Shown here in pieces: positions 47,759 through 58,910 of a stretch of 64,000 bases of DNA (its first letter is position 1; every line of letters begins with the position of its first letter). The notes below the pieces were generated by a model. That model was not told the origin of the DNA. It ran no database searches and saw nothing but the letters and a program-made list of their open reading frames with translations. The stretch comes from Acheta domesticus (taxonomy: Eukaryota > Arthropoda > Insecta > Orthoptera > Gryllidae). The stretch spans positions 181,490,856 to 181,554,855 of the forward strand of contig JAHLJT010009419.1 of NCBI GenBank assembly GCA_031308135.1, given 5' to 3'. A program made the translations under genes and the position numbers.

Positions 47759-49294
47759 TATTCGTATCTCTATAGCAACGTTCGGGAATAGTAAGCAGAA
47801 TGGTAAATTTAAACGCGAAAAAATAATCAAAACTCTGAATTTATTTATTTGTTATATTTTATAAATTTTCTTTGGCCCGTTCAATTTTAAAATCAAGAAG
47901 AACATATTTTCAATTACAAACGTAGATGTCAAGTTGTAAGTTTGTTTTAAAGTACGTAATATTGATAATGATATATTAGGCCACTTTTATGCTTATTGAT
48001 AATAAAGTATAATTATTTTAAATCAATGTAGATTTTAGTTTAAAATAACATCAAAATAATGTGATTACTACTTGGAATTCTGAATGTGGAAATTAAGCTC
48101 CTTTTTTTCGTAAGTTCTCAATTTTTTTAAAAATACTTCGAGTAAAATCTAAAAGTTGAAATTTTTACTGACGTTTGGGATGATAGCGGTTTAGCATGTG
48201 TGCAATTTTCAGAGTTTTATCTGGTCCCCCACCAGAGATATTAGAGTTCACAATTTAGAAACAATCCGAAATGCCAATTTTTCAAGAGGATGTAATTTTC
48301 AAATGGTACGTTGTATACCAATGGTATTTTACAAAATGTAACTATACTGTTATGTGTAAAAACACAGAAAAAATTAAGGCTATGATTATATTCCGTCTTT
48401 GAGAAATCACTCCCTGAAAATCGAATTTTGTTCATTCGCGCTCCATAGATTTGGTTGCAAACATTTCACAGATAAAAATATAGAAGATAGGTTAATAATA
48501 TTTCGATTTGCAGGCCAGAGTATACTGAATGTAATGCTTTTTATTGTAGAATGCTAAAATAACCTAGAGCGGAGTAATTTAGAAAATAATAAATGTCTGC
48601 AAAAGCGAAAAATGGCGCACGGCGTGAAACAAATATGGCCGCCATTTCTAATCCAGGTATAATAAAAAAAAGTTAAAGATGTGTTTGAACAGCCAAAACA
48701 TAAGGACATTTATGTACAAAAGATGAATTTGTTTCGAGATGGTCGCGCGACCAATTTATTAAATTCTGGACCACTTAAAATCGACTGACCCTATGTTAAA
48801 AACTGTTGTTCTCGGTGTCCTTAAAACAATATTACATTACAGGTATGTTATTGCAAAATTTGTGAAGAGGTTTTTGTTGAAATGATTAATTTGTTGTAAT
48901 GTCATACAAGAATATAATTATTCGTTTTTGTTGAGAAAGGCTGAGTGCTACTTTTTGGAAAACTATTTTGTGTGATTTTGTTCAGTAACATTTTGTTGCT
49001 GTATACTAGTTAGTATAATTTTTTGATACGAAATAGTGAGAATTCACAGAGGATCATGGATTACGTGCAACTTGAGAAGCAGATGTAATTAGTATTCCAA
49101 TGGCTTAAAAACTGCTTCCCTGTAATAATTTCCTTAATTAAGATTGAGCAGCTCTTCCCACCTATACAAAAAAGATTGATGGAATTATGATTCATGAATC
49201 TTGTTGGAACGATTACGTAATGCCTTACGCACCATCAATTATAAGATTACCATTCTGCATATTTTCGTTATTTTTTGATATTTCTTTCCTTATT
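47759..49294. other. No gene seen
   Basis: AT-rich. The 64-codon frame at 48241-48435 (minus) has no motif. The last 25 bp (TTTGATATTTCTTTCC then TTATTTCAG) form a good splice-acceptor-like tract directly before the duplicated segment. Confidence 0.5.
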
Positions 49295-49424
49295 TCAGAT
49301 TCGCTTGGACACAATGCATCGGACGCAATGCGACCGGGCCTCATCTCTAGAGAGCGTTTGAAATATCCAGACGTAAACGGCCCGAACGCGAATTAAGCAC
49401 AGCACGGATCCACTACGTCCCTAC
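49295..49424 (+). repeat. 130-bp duplicated segment, copy 1
   Basis: From TCAGATTCGCTTGGACACAA to CCACTACGTCCCTAC this segment is GC- and CpG-richer than its surroundings. It recurs at 49618 with a single noticed difference (CCGGG here, CCAGG there). In one frame it reads DSLGHNASDAMRPGLISRER and stops after 32 codons. Copy 1 is preceded by a pyrimidine tract and CAG, so it could be an exon or exon-derived, but no protein family is recognised. Confidence 0.9.
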
Positions 49425-49617
49425 TCAATGTTACATCATCTTCCATGTTACAGCAATGTTTAGGAATTAACTTAAAAAAGCCTTGATCAATGGTGAATGT
49501 TGACTGATCAATGTTAAATGCCGAACCTTTGAATATTTGAGAAGCATTGAAACCATATATTGAATATATTGAATTGAACATATTGAAATATATTGAATTT
49601 AGCAAACATTTAAACTC
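49425..49617. other. Spacer between the 130-bp copies
   Basis: AT-rich spacer with several ATATTGAATATATTGAA phrases and two TGATCAATG phrases. It differs entirely in texture from the copies it separates. Confidence 0.6.
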
Positions 49618-49747
49618 TCAGATTCGCTTGGACACAATGCATCGGACGCAATGCGACCAGGCCTCATCTCTAGAGAGCGTTTGAAATATCCAGACGTAAA
49701 CGGCCCGAACGCGAATTAAGCACAGCACGGATCCACTACGTCCCTAC
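49618..49747 (+). repeat. 130-bp duplicated segment, copy 2
   Basis: Second copy, same orientation, 323 bp downstream of copy 1. It is preceded by ACTCTCAG instead of a pyrimidine tract, and the sequences after the two copies differ (TCAATG and CCTAAG). The boundaries are therefore sharp on both sides, as after a segmental or transposon-mediated duplication. Confidence 0.9.
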
Positions 49748-50629
49748 CCTAAGACGGTTGGGCACAAACCCAAGCTCTTACATCAATTTGTTCAAAACGG
49801 ATGCCATGAGTAGTAAACCGCAACAAAAGCAGGCACGATTTTGGGCTAACAAAGAATGTGGATATTAATGTAATGATCCAATCGTTTGGTACCATTGTTA
49901 GTAGGCTAAATGGATGCTACCTGAATCTTATAAGTTGTTCCTTCAGAGATTTATCTTTGAAATTGTAAACTGTCTCTTCTTGATCGGAAAACTCATATGT
50001 GTCGCCGCAAGGAGCAATACATTCTAAACACCTTTATGGAGCAAGTTACAGGAATATCACATATTGTATGTAAATCTCACTCTAAATCGGAAAATGCATA
50101 TGTTGCCACAAGCAGAGATACATTTCAAACATCATTACGGAGGAAGTTAAAGAAATATCACATACGTGAATCATACGTGGGTGCAGCAAATATGAATCTG
50201 TGACGCCTCCTTATTGCGCTTAATGCATTTATTTTGTTATAGTGCGTAAAGTATGCTGCAAGGGCACTGAAACCTTTTTTGAAGTCTAACATTATGAGAT
50301 CTTAACGTCGAATGTCACATGATAAACAGAAGGAGTCATTTCAGGTGAAAAAAAATTCACCAGCGTGATTCTCAAAATATTAGCAATAAATAAATTTTGC
50401 TGGGCCATACGCCGTAATACGCACCCAAATTCCGTGGATGTATAAATTTTGTTTTCTCGTCGTTTGTGTCGAGAAAATCGTAGACTTTTTCATTCGGCGA
50501 ATCGTAGAAATATTCTCAATGCTGCACTCAATTTAAGCACAACCTTCTGAATGTCATAGGAGAAAGAGAAATCACAAAGAAACTACTGTTTCTCAACAAA
50601 ATATAATCAGACACATTTTTTCATCTAAC
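49748..50629. other. No gene seen
   Basis: AT-rich. 49997-50203 has an open frame of 68 codons. Phrases within it recur imperfectly (CATATGTGTCGCCGCAAGGAG / CATATGTTGCCACAAGCAGAG, about 100 bp apart), suggesting an old internal duplication rather than a gene. Confidence 0.5.
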
Positions 50630-50803
50630 CAGAGGCGTATTAGGTATTCAGGCGCCCATGGCAAGCATAGAATTTTCGCCCCTCTGAGGATACTCCGGAT
50701 AAGGGTTCTTGTTATTTCTTTAGCTAGTATACTCTGAATAGCGCCCTTTGTAAGTGGCGCCCATGGCACGTGCCATGTCTGCCACACCGTAGATACGCCT
50801 CTG
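50630..50803. mobile_element. hAT-type MITE with 8-bp target duplication
   Basis: The 174-bp element begins CAGAGGCGTATTAGG and ends GATACGCCTCTG, inverted termini of about 11 bp. It is flanked on both sides by the identical octamer CATCTAAC (50622-50629 and 50804-50811). Length, CAGAGGCG ends and 8-bp duplication fit a non-autonomous hAT element. GGCGCCCATGGCA occurs twice inside. No transposase is present. Confidence 0.9.
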
Positions 50804-50929
50804 CATCTAACTGATAAGAAATCGCTGGTGTAAGAAATTTTACACCTAAAATAACTCAATTTGTGTAGTGCGTGAGGTCAAAATGTCATAACCGTGCTAA
50901 GTCCTCAGAACCTCCATCGAATATTGTAG

Positions 50930-51325
50930 CGTCCGGCTGTTCTGATCGGTAGTTTTCTGAGGTTTCCCCGATCAATACCAGGTGAATGCCGGAGCAGTAT
51001 CCTAACAAATGGGCCAAGGACCGGGCGCGATCTCTCCTTCCTCCTCAGTTTTCCATCGTCACCCTCTTACTTACATAGATCTACCCTTACTACATGTACC
51101 TACTACACTACTACTCATGTCCGGAGACCAGTCGGGAACCAAAAACTTGTTCCGTCTGGGGCGGTGCCCCGCTGGTGGGAAGTACCTGGTCGGGGAAAAC
51201 TCCGCATGCTGACTCGGAGGTCGGCGACGTATCTCACCATCCAGCGGGGGAGGAACACCGCCACTTCTCGTGATAAAAACATGCACAACAGTATGAGACT
51301 AATGACCACAGCAGTTGATGCGCCC
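50930..51325 (+). mobile_element. SINE-like element (family D), body and 3' part
   Basis: The sequence contains CGGCTGTTCTGATCGGTAG, the core GGTGAATGCCGGAGCAGTAT, a C/T-rich stretch (CTCCTTCCTCCTCAG), ACATGTACCTACTACAC, GGAGACCAGTCGGGAACC, GAAAACTCCGCATGCTGAC and GGGGGAGGAACACCGCCAC. It is the best-preserved 3' half of the family; the tRNA-like head is absent. Confidence 0.7.
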
Positions 51326-51405
51326 TAAAGAAAATCAACCAATGCATCGAAAGCCGTCGCCCGCGGCGCGGCCTGTGCCGAGGCGCGGGCGGTTGGCAAC
51401 CAGAT

Positions 51406-51890
51406 ATGACCGGCGTGGCGGAGCGTGGCGTGGCTGAGCGTGGTGTGGCGGAGCGTGGCGTGGCGGAGCATGGCGCGGCGTGGCGGAGCATGGCGTGGCG
51501 TGGCGGAGCATGGCGTGGCGTGGCGGAGCATGGCGTGGCGTGGCGTGGCGGAGCATGGCGTGGCGTGGCGGAGCGTGGTGTGGCGGAGCATGGCGTGGCG
51601 TGGCGGAGCATGGCGTGGCGTGGCGGAGCATGGCGTGGCGTGGCGGAGCATGGCGTGGCGTGGCGGAGCATGGCGTGGCGTGGCGGAGCATGGCGTGGCG
51701 TGGCGGAGCATGGCGTGGCGTGGCGGAGCATGGCGTGGCGTGGCGTGGCGGAGCATGGCGTGGCGTGGCGGAGCGTGGCGTGGCGGAGCATGGCGTGGCG
51801 TGGCGGAGCGTGGCGTGGCGGAGCATGGCGTGGCGTGGCGGAGCGTGGCGTGGCGGAGCATGGCGTGGCGAGGCGGGGCGTGGGGTGGCG
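51406..51890. repeat. TGGCG-based GC-rich minisatellite
   Basis: Tandem TGGCG pentamers organised in a 15- or 20-bp higher unit (ATGGCGTGGCGTGGCGGAGC). The same pentamer occurs as a short pure run in CpG island 2 near 24340. All plus frames and all minus frames are open for up to 260 codons because of the repeat; they read Trp-Arg-Gly or His-Ala-Pro-Pro cycles and are not genes. Confidence 0.95.
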
Positions 51891-52150
51891 TGAGGTGGGG
51901 TGGCGTGAGGTGGCGGGGCGGGGCGGGGCGTGGGGTGGCGGGGAGCGGCGCGGCGCGGCGCGGCGCGGCGTTGTGTGGCATGGCGGTCCGCCGCGCCGGC
52001 CGGCCGGGTTGCTTGGCGCGGCCTTGCCTTGAAGGTAGACCGGCGCGGCACCCGCGGACGGGCTGTTCTTTTTGCGCTGTTGGGTTTCGTTGCATGTAGC
52101 GTCGCGCCGCCGCCGCCGCCGCCGCCGCTCCTCAACGGTTCATATTGCCA
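51891..52150. promoter_or_regulatory. CpG island 4, flank of the TGGCG array
   Basis: CpG-dense, mostly non-repetitive sequence (GCGGTCCGCCGCGCCGGCC and similar), with a (CGC)n run at 52104-52128, then abrupt return to AT-rich DNA. It may be a promoter or only the degenerate edge of the minisatellite; no transcript evidence can be read from the sequence. Confidence 0.35.
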
Positions 52151-54372
52151 ATGAAGCGAGGAAATAAGAACACGTTCTTTCCTGCCGGGCTGGTACGAGA
52201 AGTGCGAGTGGGTGCGGGCCGACTTGTTATAGGACCCAGAGAGAACACGAATAAATCATACTGCTCCAGTCTTTTCCTGTATTAAATAACAACATTGACA
52301 TTTCATTATTTTTTCTGCTTTCTTACTTTTCATAAAGATCTCAGTTCTGACTTCTGTTTGATGCTACAATACGAGATGGATATTGCGCTAATGTATTGCA
52401 GATTGCTGTCATAAACTGCTTGGTTATGTATTCTTGCTTTCGAACACTGTTATTTTTCGCTAAGAATTGTTATCAGTGCTTATATAAGCATCGGTAACAG
52501 TATCTAATCAAACTTTTCAATGGATATCAGCCTTTTTTTCTCATGAAAATAAGTGTCTAAACAACTCTGATCAGATACATTGTTTCAGGGAATTCATAAG
52601 AATGTGTTCATGCTGGAGTCACATCGCATCAATGTGACAATCGAATTATTGAATATAATATTTTATTAAGAAAATGGAATAATAGAGAAAATAATGCAAA
52701 GGAAAAGGAGAGTGAAAGGAGTTGGTACTAAATTATGAAAACTGAGAAATAAAGGGAGGAGAAGACAAGGAGAACATGGTAGTAAAATATGTATATTTCG
52801 TAACACAAAAGTTGGTTGGTAGTAAGACAAATACTGGTTGGTATCATAAAAAACTGGTTGAAGATAATCTGAAAAAGCAACAACAAAAACAGACTGATAA
52901 ACAAGAAGGTAATAGCATTGCAGAAAAAATGTATACAAACAAGAATAATGACATGAAGTGTTCATTATTTAATGTTTATTACAAATGGAAGTAATGCTAA
53001 TAATGAAAAATCGTGCATTAAAAGGAGAGGTGCTAAATCATTCTCGTATTATTTGTAACTTGCAATTCTTGGAAAGTTATGGATTTCACGAACGGATCTG
53101 CGCCATTTTAAAAGCATAATTCGCTCTATCTTAGGCAAAAAGAAACCATCTGCACGTACTTTCTTGCATTAGTAACTGTAATGCAATATTATAACACCGC
53201 AATTTCTATCCACATTAATACATTTCAGCCATCACTTGTAACCCTAATTACAAATAGATCTGGCACAAAAACGAATTATTTTAATGTTAATACATCAACA
53301 TTCGACACTCCAGACCTACGATAATCATCGCCGAAGTACGAGAAAAAGTCTGAGACTTTTAAATTGCCGTGTCGCCGCAGTGATTTCTGAAATATGAAGA
53401 AAAAGTTAAAAAAATGATCATTCATGGTATTCTCGGAATTATTTTCGTAATAAAGAATGTACTTTTCTGGACAATTTACATTCATTAAAATGTGTAATAC
53501 AAAATTAAAACGTAAATATAAAATCAAACGAGTTTCTAACAACAGAAATTCAAAGATAATTCTCCACCAGAGGCGAAAAACATATTTTTCAGAAGATGCA
53601 AAAAGTCATGGATTTCTCGAAGGACAGTTTTACTGCTCTCTGTCTTCTTGTCACGAAGAAAGTCTCTCTTGATGTGATGTAGTTACCTAGTTGACGAAAC
53701 CTCGTCACACAAACCAACCCATCCTGCTTTCTGGAATAGACGTTTATTACTTCTCAGACAATATTTCATTTTTGTTGGCTGCGTCACATAAAACCAGTCT
53801 CTTCATTCTGAGTATACGGGATGACAGAAAAGACATGCACCAAACTGTACAGAGAAGAGTAAGGAAAATATTTAACCTACTGGTTTGCGAGCATATGCGA
53901 GGACAGTGCTTATCAAATTCTGACTTTGGCAGCATCATCGCTGATTGTTCAATTTCAACTGATTCACGTTCAAAATACATTAATAATTAACGCGGTAGAC
54001 AGCAAAAACGTATTATTGGTAAATTATTTTTAAATTTTCTGATATCCTCATTAAGAACATTTTTAGAGTAATAAAAGTTATTTTATAAATTGATTTCAAT
54101 GCCTCTAAAAGGAACATTCGTATTCATTTGTTTGTAATGAAACTCTAACGGAGTCCTAATTGCTTACATTAGCATTGAAAAATGTAGTTTTTTAGTGAAA
54201 CATATTCATCATTAAGGTATCAAAAGAACAAGATATTGACGACCAAATGAAAAAATAAACTTTTTGGGTGGAAAAAGAATTAAATAAAAGTTAGTAATTG
54301 ACTGAGTTACTAATGTGGCAAAATGTATTGGAGAGAGACCTGACAGTGTCGAAAAGCGAGAATATCAAAATA
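52151..54372. other. No gene seen
   Basis: AT-rich. Overlapping frames of 70-99 codons at 52666-52994 and 53276-53990 on both strands show no motif. Nothing repetitive was noticed. Confidence 0.5.
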
Positions 54373-54541
54373 CACTCATCGTCATAAAAAAAGCTGCCCC
54401 TACCCCCGAACCCCCAGTCCGCGAACGACCGTGAAAACGAAATCATTGGCTTGGCAAATGGTATGCAAAATACACACAGAGTTTGCAGCGGATCAGTAGG
54501 GCCCTTCGGGGTGCAGCTTTTTTTTTTTATGACGATGAATG
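54373..54541. mobile_element. mariner-like MITE at a TA target
   Basis: A 169-bp element with termini CACTCATCGTCATAAAAAAA and, inverted, CATTCATCGTCATAAAAAAA, continuing AGCTGC.CCC; about 28 of 30 bp match. TA flanks both sides (54371-54372 and 54542-54543), as for Tc1/mariner insertions. The interior is non-coding and GC-richer than the flanks. Confidence 0.85.
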
Positions 54542-54543
54542 TA

Positions 54544-55380
54544 TATTATGTCTTGTAGTTTATGCAGATACACTTCAATGCATAAGTTAATGTTTCATAT
54601 TAGAAGAGAGTTTACTGTATTCTCACTCAATAAAGTAAAATATACGGGTTTCATACTCCTTTGTGAAACATAATTATAAACTGATTAACGGAGCGAAATG
54701 AATTTTGGAATTTAGTTCTAAGTTGAGATTTTAAGTTTCCTTGTCCTACGAGACTGTATTAATATATCCACGAATTGGTTCCATTCTGACAAAATGCAAT
54801 TCGTTTATTTCAACTATTGATGTGATGGCGGTATTTTATAAAAAAAACACCTTTCATCCCAAACAGGCCAGAACTCTACCTAAGATAATACAATAGTGAA
54901 CATTATAACAAACATACGAATATAATGTGCAAGACCTTTGTACTTGTGTATTTCTCGTAGCAGATTGTTTAATCATGCCTAAAATGTGTAGTAAGGTTAT
55001 TGAGGAGGTTACTATATTACTAGTCGACTGTGGCGTCGCCAACGCTGTAAACTGGTTCGAAAGAATTTTATGTGTTGAAAATGTCTTTCATAATTCATTT
55101 CTTTCATGCGTAGCTTCGTTCAAATATGTTCTTACAGTATCTGGCGTTGGAGTTTCCAATGAATCGTAGTAGCTGATGTTATACTCCGCTTCTAAAATTC
55201 CCAACATCCAATGAGTTACCTTGTAAGTGACCTCCATATGGGATATGAACTGGTAATGCAATTTCAAAATATAATCGCCGTAAAAAATACTTGAAGGACT
55301 TGATGATGCGAAAAGTACAGCTTTAGTAAAGCTACATATTTTTTTGCTAATATGCACAAAGATTACCTGTAATCTGCTCT
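54544..55380. other. No gene recognised
   Basis: AT-rich. 55088-55357 (minus) is an 89-codon frame with unusually protein-like composition (IFYGDYILKLHYQFISHMEV), but I recognise no family, and a plus-strand frame overlaps it. It is not called. Confidence 0.4.
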
Positions 55381-55988
55381 TTTTATTTATTTATTTGTCA
55401 TAAAACAGTAAAAACTGTATATGACGTGTGGGGAAAGAGATTTATCTGCGCACATTTTCTTGAGGGCCAGAATTAAAATTAAAAAAAACACGAAAAACTG
55501 AATTTAGAAAATAATTACTTCAGAAAAATACAAATATTTGAAAAATATTTGTTCCCGAGTTATAGAAAATCAATTTCAACGGTAAATGAACTACAAGCAA
55601 AAGGAGTGCTCAACAAAACGTGCGCACAGTGAAGCTACATTTACGTCCAGAAGCAAAACAAGGGGCCATCTCAGCATTTCCTCAATGGATCAGGGAAACT
55701 GGACAAAAACCTGATCGAGATGGGGGTCATTGACCCGGAAGCTGAAGTACATTACTTACAGGCGTATTAAATATTGTTTAAAAATGTATACAATGCAAAC
55801 GTAAACTAATTCATTATATATATTTGTTTTGTTAAACATTATTTTTCTTTTTCACGATCAGTATAGTCTCTAATTGTATAGAAACAGTTTTGCAGTAGAA
55901 AAGATTTTACTTTTAACTTAAATTTGTGTACCGACTTTAATTGCTTTATGTCATCTGGCAAGGCGTTGTAAAGTAACGTACATGTATA
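55381..55988 (-). mobile_element. LINE 3'UTR ending in an AAAT tail
   Basis: On the minus strand this follows directly from the RT relic at 55989-57200 and ends CATATACAGTTTTTACTGTT followed by an AAATAAATAAAT tail at 55381-55397. 55381-55641 is the block also present as a truncated copy at 7599-7882; 55660-55770 is shared with 18690-18790. These matches define one LINE family with at least three copies here. Confidence 0.75.
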
Positions 55989-57200
55989 TTATGTTGATTT
56001 CTTGTACTGAGCTGTTGATACTGACACTTGATGCACGTGATTTCTACGGCGTGTGTTGTAATTATAAATATCAATATTGCATGAAAATGTGTTCCCTCCG
56101 TTAAGTAGGTCATTTTTGACAAATATTACAGATTCGTAAACAAAAAGACAAGGCAATGGTAAGATTCCCAGCTCAATGAAGACAGGCTTGCAGGGATCAC
56201 GTGGAAGGCATTTTTTCATTATTCGAATAATTTTCTTTTGCAATCTGAAGGTCTTAATACTACAGGATGCGCTTCCCCAGAATATTATGCCATATCCCAG
56301 GCGGGAATGTACATTTTCAAATTAAACGCAACGAGCTGCATGAAGGCTGACAGAATTTGAAAGAATTCTGAATGCGTAGAATAATGAACTTAATTTAGTG
56401 TTTAATTCTTTTATATGTACATTCCATTTGATGTTTGATTGAATTGAGAGACCTAATAATTTTGTTGCCTCAACATCAGCTAATTGCATATTGTTCATTT
56501 TCAATGGAACATGCGTTTTTTTCGATTTGAGATGCAAAAATTCATTGAAACAGTTTTTCTTTCGTTAACAATAATTTGTTATTAATTTAAATTATTAATT
56601 TTATAACAATTAATTTTAATTATTAAACCAATTTGAAACTTCTGAAATTGTACTATTTACTGCTTCTTTTTTGCAAAGAACATTCGTGTCATCAGCAAAC
56701 AGAACCGTTCTTCCATTTTAATAGACGAGGGCATATCGTTTACATATAACAGAAAGAGAATAGAACCTAAGATCGAACCTTGCGGTACCCCATGCTCAAT
56801 TGGCAAAGAATTGGAAATACAAGTATGTAATGTCCTTTCGTGTCAGTATGGTATTTCTACTCTTTGAGTCCGATGTTTAAGGTACGAAGTTATCCAATCT
56901 CGGGCAACACCACGAATTCCATACGAAGGTAATTTTGAGAGCAAGATGTTATGGTCAATAACGTCCAAAGCTTTCGAAAGATCTAAGAATATTCCAATGG
57001 GTACTACATTTTGGTCTATTGACGAAGCAACATCTTTGAGAAAAGAAAAAATGGCAGTTTCCGTAGATTTTGATTTTCTAAAACCGTGTTGTTAGTCTGA
57101 AAACGCTTTGTTTTTCCTGAGAAAAGCTTCCATTCGTAAGTAGAAAAGCCTCTCTAATATTTTTGAGAAAACTGACAAATGAGATTCTAAGTTATTCTCT
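55989..57200 (-). pseudogene. LINE reverse transcriptase, decayed but with palm motifs
   Basis: Read on the minus strand in several frames, the order is that of a jockey/CR1-superfamily RT. VFSKILERLFYLRMEAFL and, after a stop, QHGFRKSKSTETAI come first. Then LDLSKAFDVIDHNILLSKLP (first catalytic Asp region, about 56953-56976), IRGVARDWITSYLKHRTQRV, and GVPQGSILG at about 56769-56793. After a frameshift, LFADDTNVLCKKEA carries the FADD catalytic pair near 56686-56700. 56322-56537 gives KLLGLSIQSNIKWNVHI (thumb region), and 55989-56243 gives the tail PCKPVFIELGILPLPCLFVYE. Intact enzymes copy LINE RNA at the nicked target. The endonuclease and ORF1 are absent (5' truncation). Stops, a frameshift and an AT-rich insertion near 56560-56630 show it is dead. 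Confidence 0.85.
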
Positions 57201-58389
57201 ACTCCTAATATAAGATCTCAATTAGTTCCGTTAATTCTGTCGTAAATCTTCTACTATTACATTTGATTCTTCCCCGGATTTGCTTAACATTTCCATATTT
57301 TTCTCTCCTAATTTTTGAAGAGATTAAAACACCACAAACACAGTAATTTGTCTTCACTTCCATTTCTGCAATTGCTCTATTAATCGTTTTGTATGCGAAT
57401 CTAGTATATAAACATTAAAAGGCGCCCGTTTGGTATGTTTATGTGAATAAGGTGTTAGTTAAGTTTAATACGAGTAAGTTCTAGGTCACATTTAGTTGAA
57501 ATACGGTATTTGAACACGTAAAAAAGTAAAAGTGAGAAGTCGAATGTGAGAACGTTTATTCACTCTCTAACATTATTCAGAATTTTATTTTCTCAATATT
57601 CACTTAAAATTCTTGTCATAATTACCATAAATAATTCTTGTCATAATTTCCATAAAAACTGCTAGTTCAGAAAACGCAATCGTGCAAAGATGCAATAGAT
57701 AGTATGAATAGTTTATGACATCTAAAACTTCCATTTCAAAGAAACGAAGACATTCCAGAGAGACAAAGACAATGGCATACAGAAACGCAACACGAAATCT
57801 AATGAAAAAAAAGAATTCCATGAAAAGTAGAATAAATGTAATTTTTCTTCAATATTTATAAGAATAGATGAATTCATTTGATGATTCAGGCTCGGCTATT
57901 TGCCTAGATGCTTGTGAATATTGTGGTAACCACCTATAACGTTTTTCTAGCCACTCATTTTTTATTCGTGTTTGTTTTTACGGTGTCATACACTATAGTT
58001 TTCTCAACTTTAAATTTCTTTAATAAAACCTTGCCAGAAGTGTTGTTTTGTTCGTGTTCTTAAGTTAGTTTACTACCAAAATTTAGCTTTTTCAATTTGT
58101 CGCCTGACATCATAAGCACTTAACACAACACCTGCAACTCGTCGAAATGAACGACAGGAAACATTTAGAAGCACGCTTTAAAGAACTGTGGGAGGATCGC
58201 TCTTCGAGTCTCTCCTTCTTTGACACGGGCGTGTGAAGGTCAGTGCTATTACAAATAAACAATGGATTTCGCACGAGTAACGTGGGAAATACGGGGGTAC
58301 CTGATAAATGGACGAGCAGTACTGAATATTTCGTGGTTCGATGACGCCACACTTACATGACAATGTTTTATTCTAAAACAATACTGGTT
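57201..58389. other. No gene seen
   Basis: AT-rich. Frames at 57600-57821 and 58110-58363 (minus) show no motif. Confidence 0.5.
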
Positions 58390-58606
58390 TCTTGTCTTAT
58401 CCAGAATTTTTGATTCTCGTATTAAAAATTCCTTTCCGCGTTTGAGAGGTTTACGACTTATCCAGTGTACTTTACATGGGAAAATAGTCTGTTCTGTGAT
58501 TTTCCGCCGAAGCCAGATTTCCGCCTTATCCAGGTTCCGCCGTATCCAGATTCCACCTTATCACGGTATCGCCTTATCACGGTTCCGCCTTATCCAGGTT
58601 TTACTG
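58390..58606. mobile_element. pogo/Tigger-like element end with subterminal repeats
   Basis: The end at 58606, read inward on the minus strand, is CAGTAAAACCTGGATAAGGC following TA (58607-58608). From 58505 to 58600 a 16-18 bp unit, CCGCCTTATCCAGGTT, is repeated about five times with small changes; single CTTATCCAG copies lie at 58395 and 58450. Sets of short subterminal repeats next to a CAGT-TA end are usual for pogo-type elements. The second end is not clear. Confidence 0.55.
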
Positions 58607-58659
58607 TAGTAACAACCCAGTGTTAGAAAAAGCATTTTTTCGAGGGTTTGCGCCCCCTT

Positions 58660-58910
58660 GTGCCAGAGACTGCGCTGACGATGCGCGGCGTGTGTGTGTG
58701 TTGCAGGTGCAGCGGGCGCGGGCACGCTGGCGTCCCCGGCCGGCCGCCGGCCCGCCGCCTCCCCCGCGCCCCCCGCGCCGTCGGTGCCCCCGGGGCACCC
58801 AGTGCCCCCCGTGCTGTGGAGCGCCCGCCGCCACACGGGTGAGTAGCCTCCTGCCCTTCCAGCCCGCGCGGTGGGCCGCGCACGATCTTGGGGGCTCCCG
58901 CCGGCCTCAG
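58660..58910. promoter_or_regulatory. CpG-rich block 5
   Basis: A short, sharply bounded GC/CpG-rich interval in AT-rich DNA. It contains the candidate exon 58707-58838 and GC-rich flanks (GCCCGCGCGGTGGGCCGCG). It is not tandemly repeated, which favours coding or promoter use over minisatellite growth. Confidence 0.4.
58707..58838 (+). CDS. Candidate internal exon (132 bp), product not recognised
   Basis: The interval is framed by a plausible acceptor (GTGTGTGTTGCAG ending at 58706) and a strong donor (ACGG/GTGAGT at 58838/58839). Its length is a multiple of three and all three plus frames are open. The frame starting with the third base reads AGAGTLASPAGRRPAASPAP, then PAPSVPPGHPVPPVLWSARR, a Pro/Ala/Ser-rich, low-complexity segment like the linkers of transcription factors. 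The other frames are Arg/Pro-rich or Cys/Arg-rich and less natural. No domain or known family is visible. If real, it would belong to a plus-strand gene whose earlier exons could lie in the CpG islands near 22-25 kb. The acceptor has a GT-run rather than a pyrimidine tract, and the minus strand is also open, so this stays tentative. Confidence 0.35.

Noticed and set aside
51234..52135. Long frames with HATPR or WRGVA cycles
   Set aside because: Shadows of the TGGCG minisatellite on both strands.
55088..55357. 89-codon protein-like minus frame
   Set aside because: No recognised family, overlapped by a plus frame, and no splice or promoter context.
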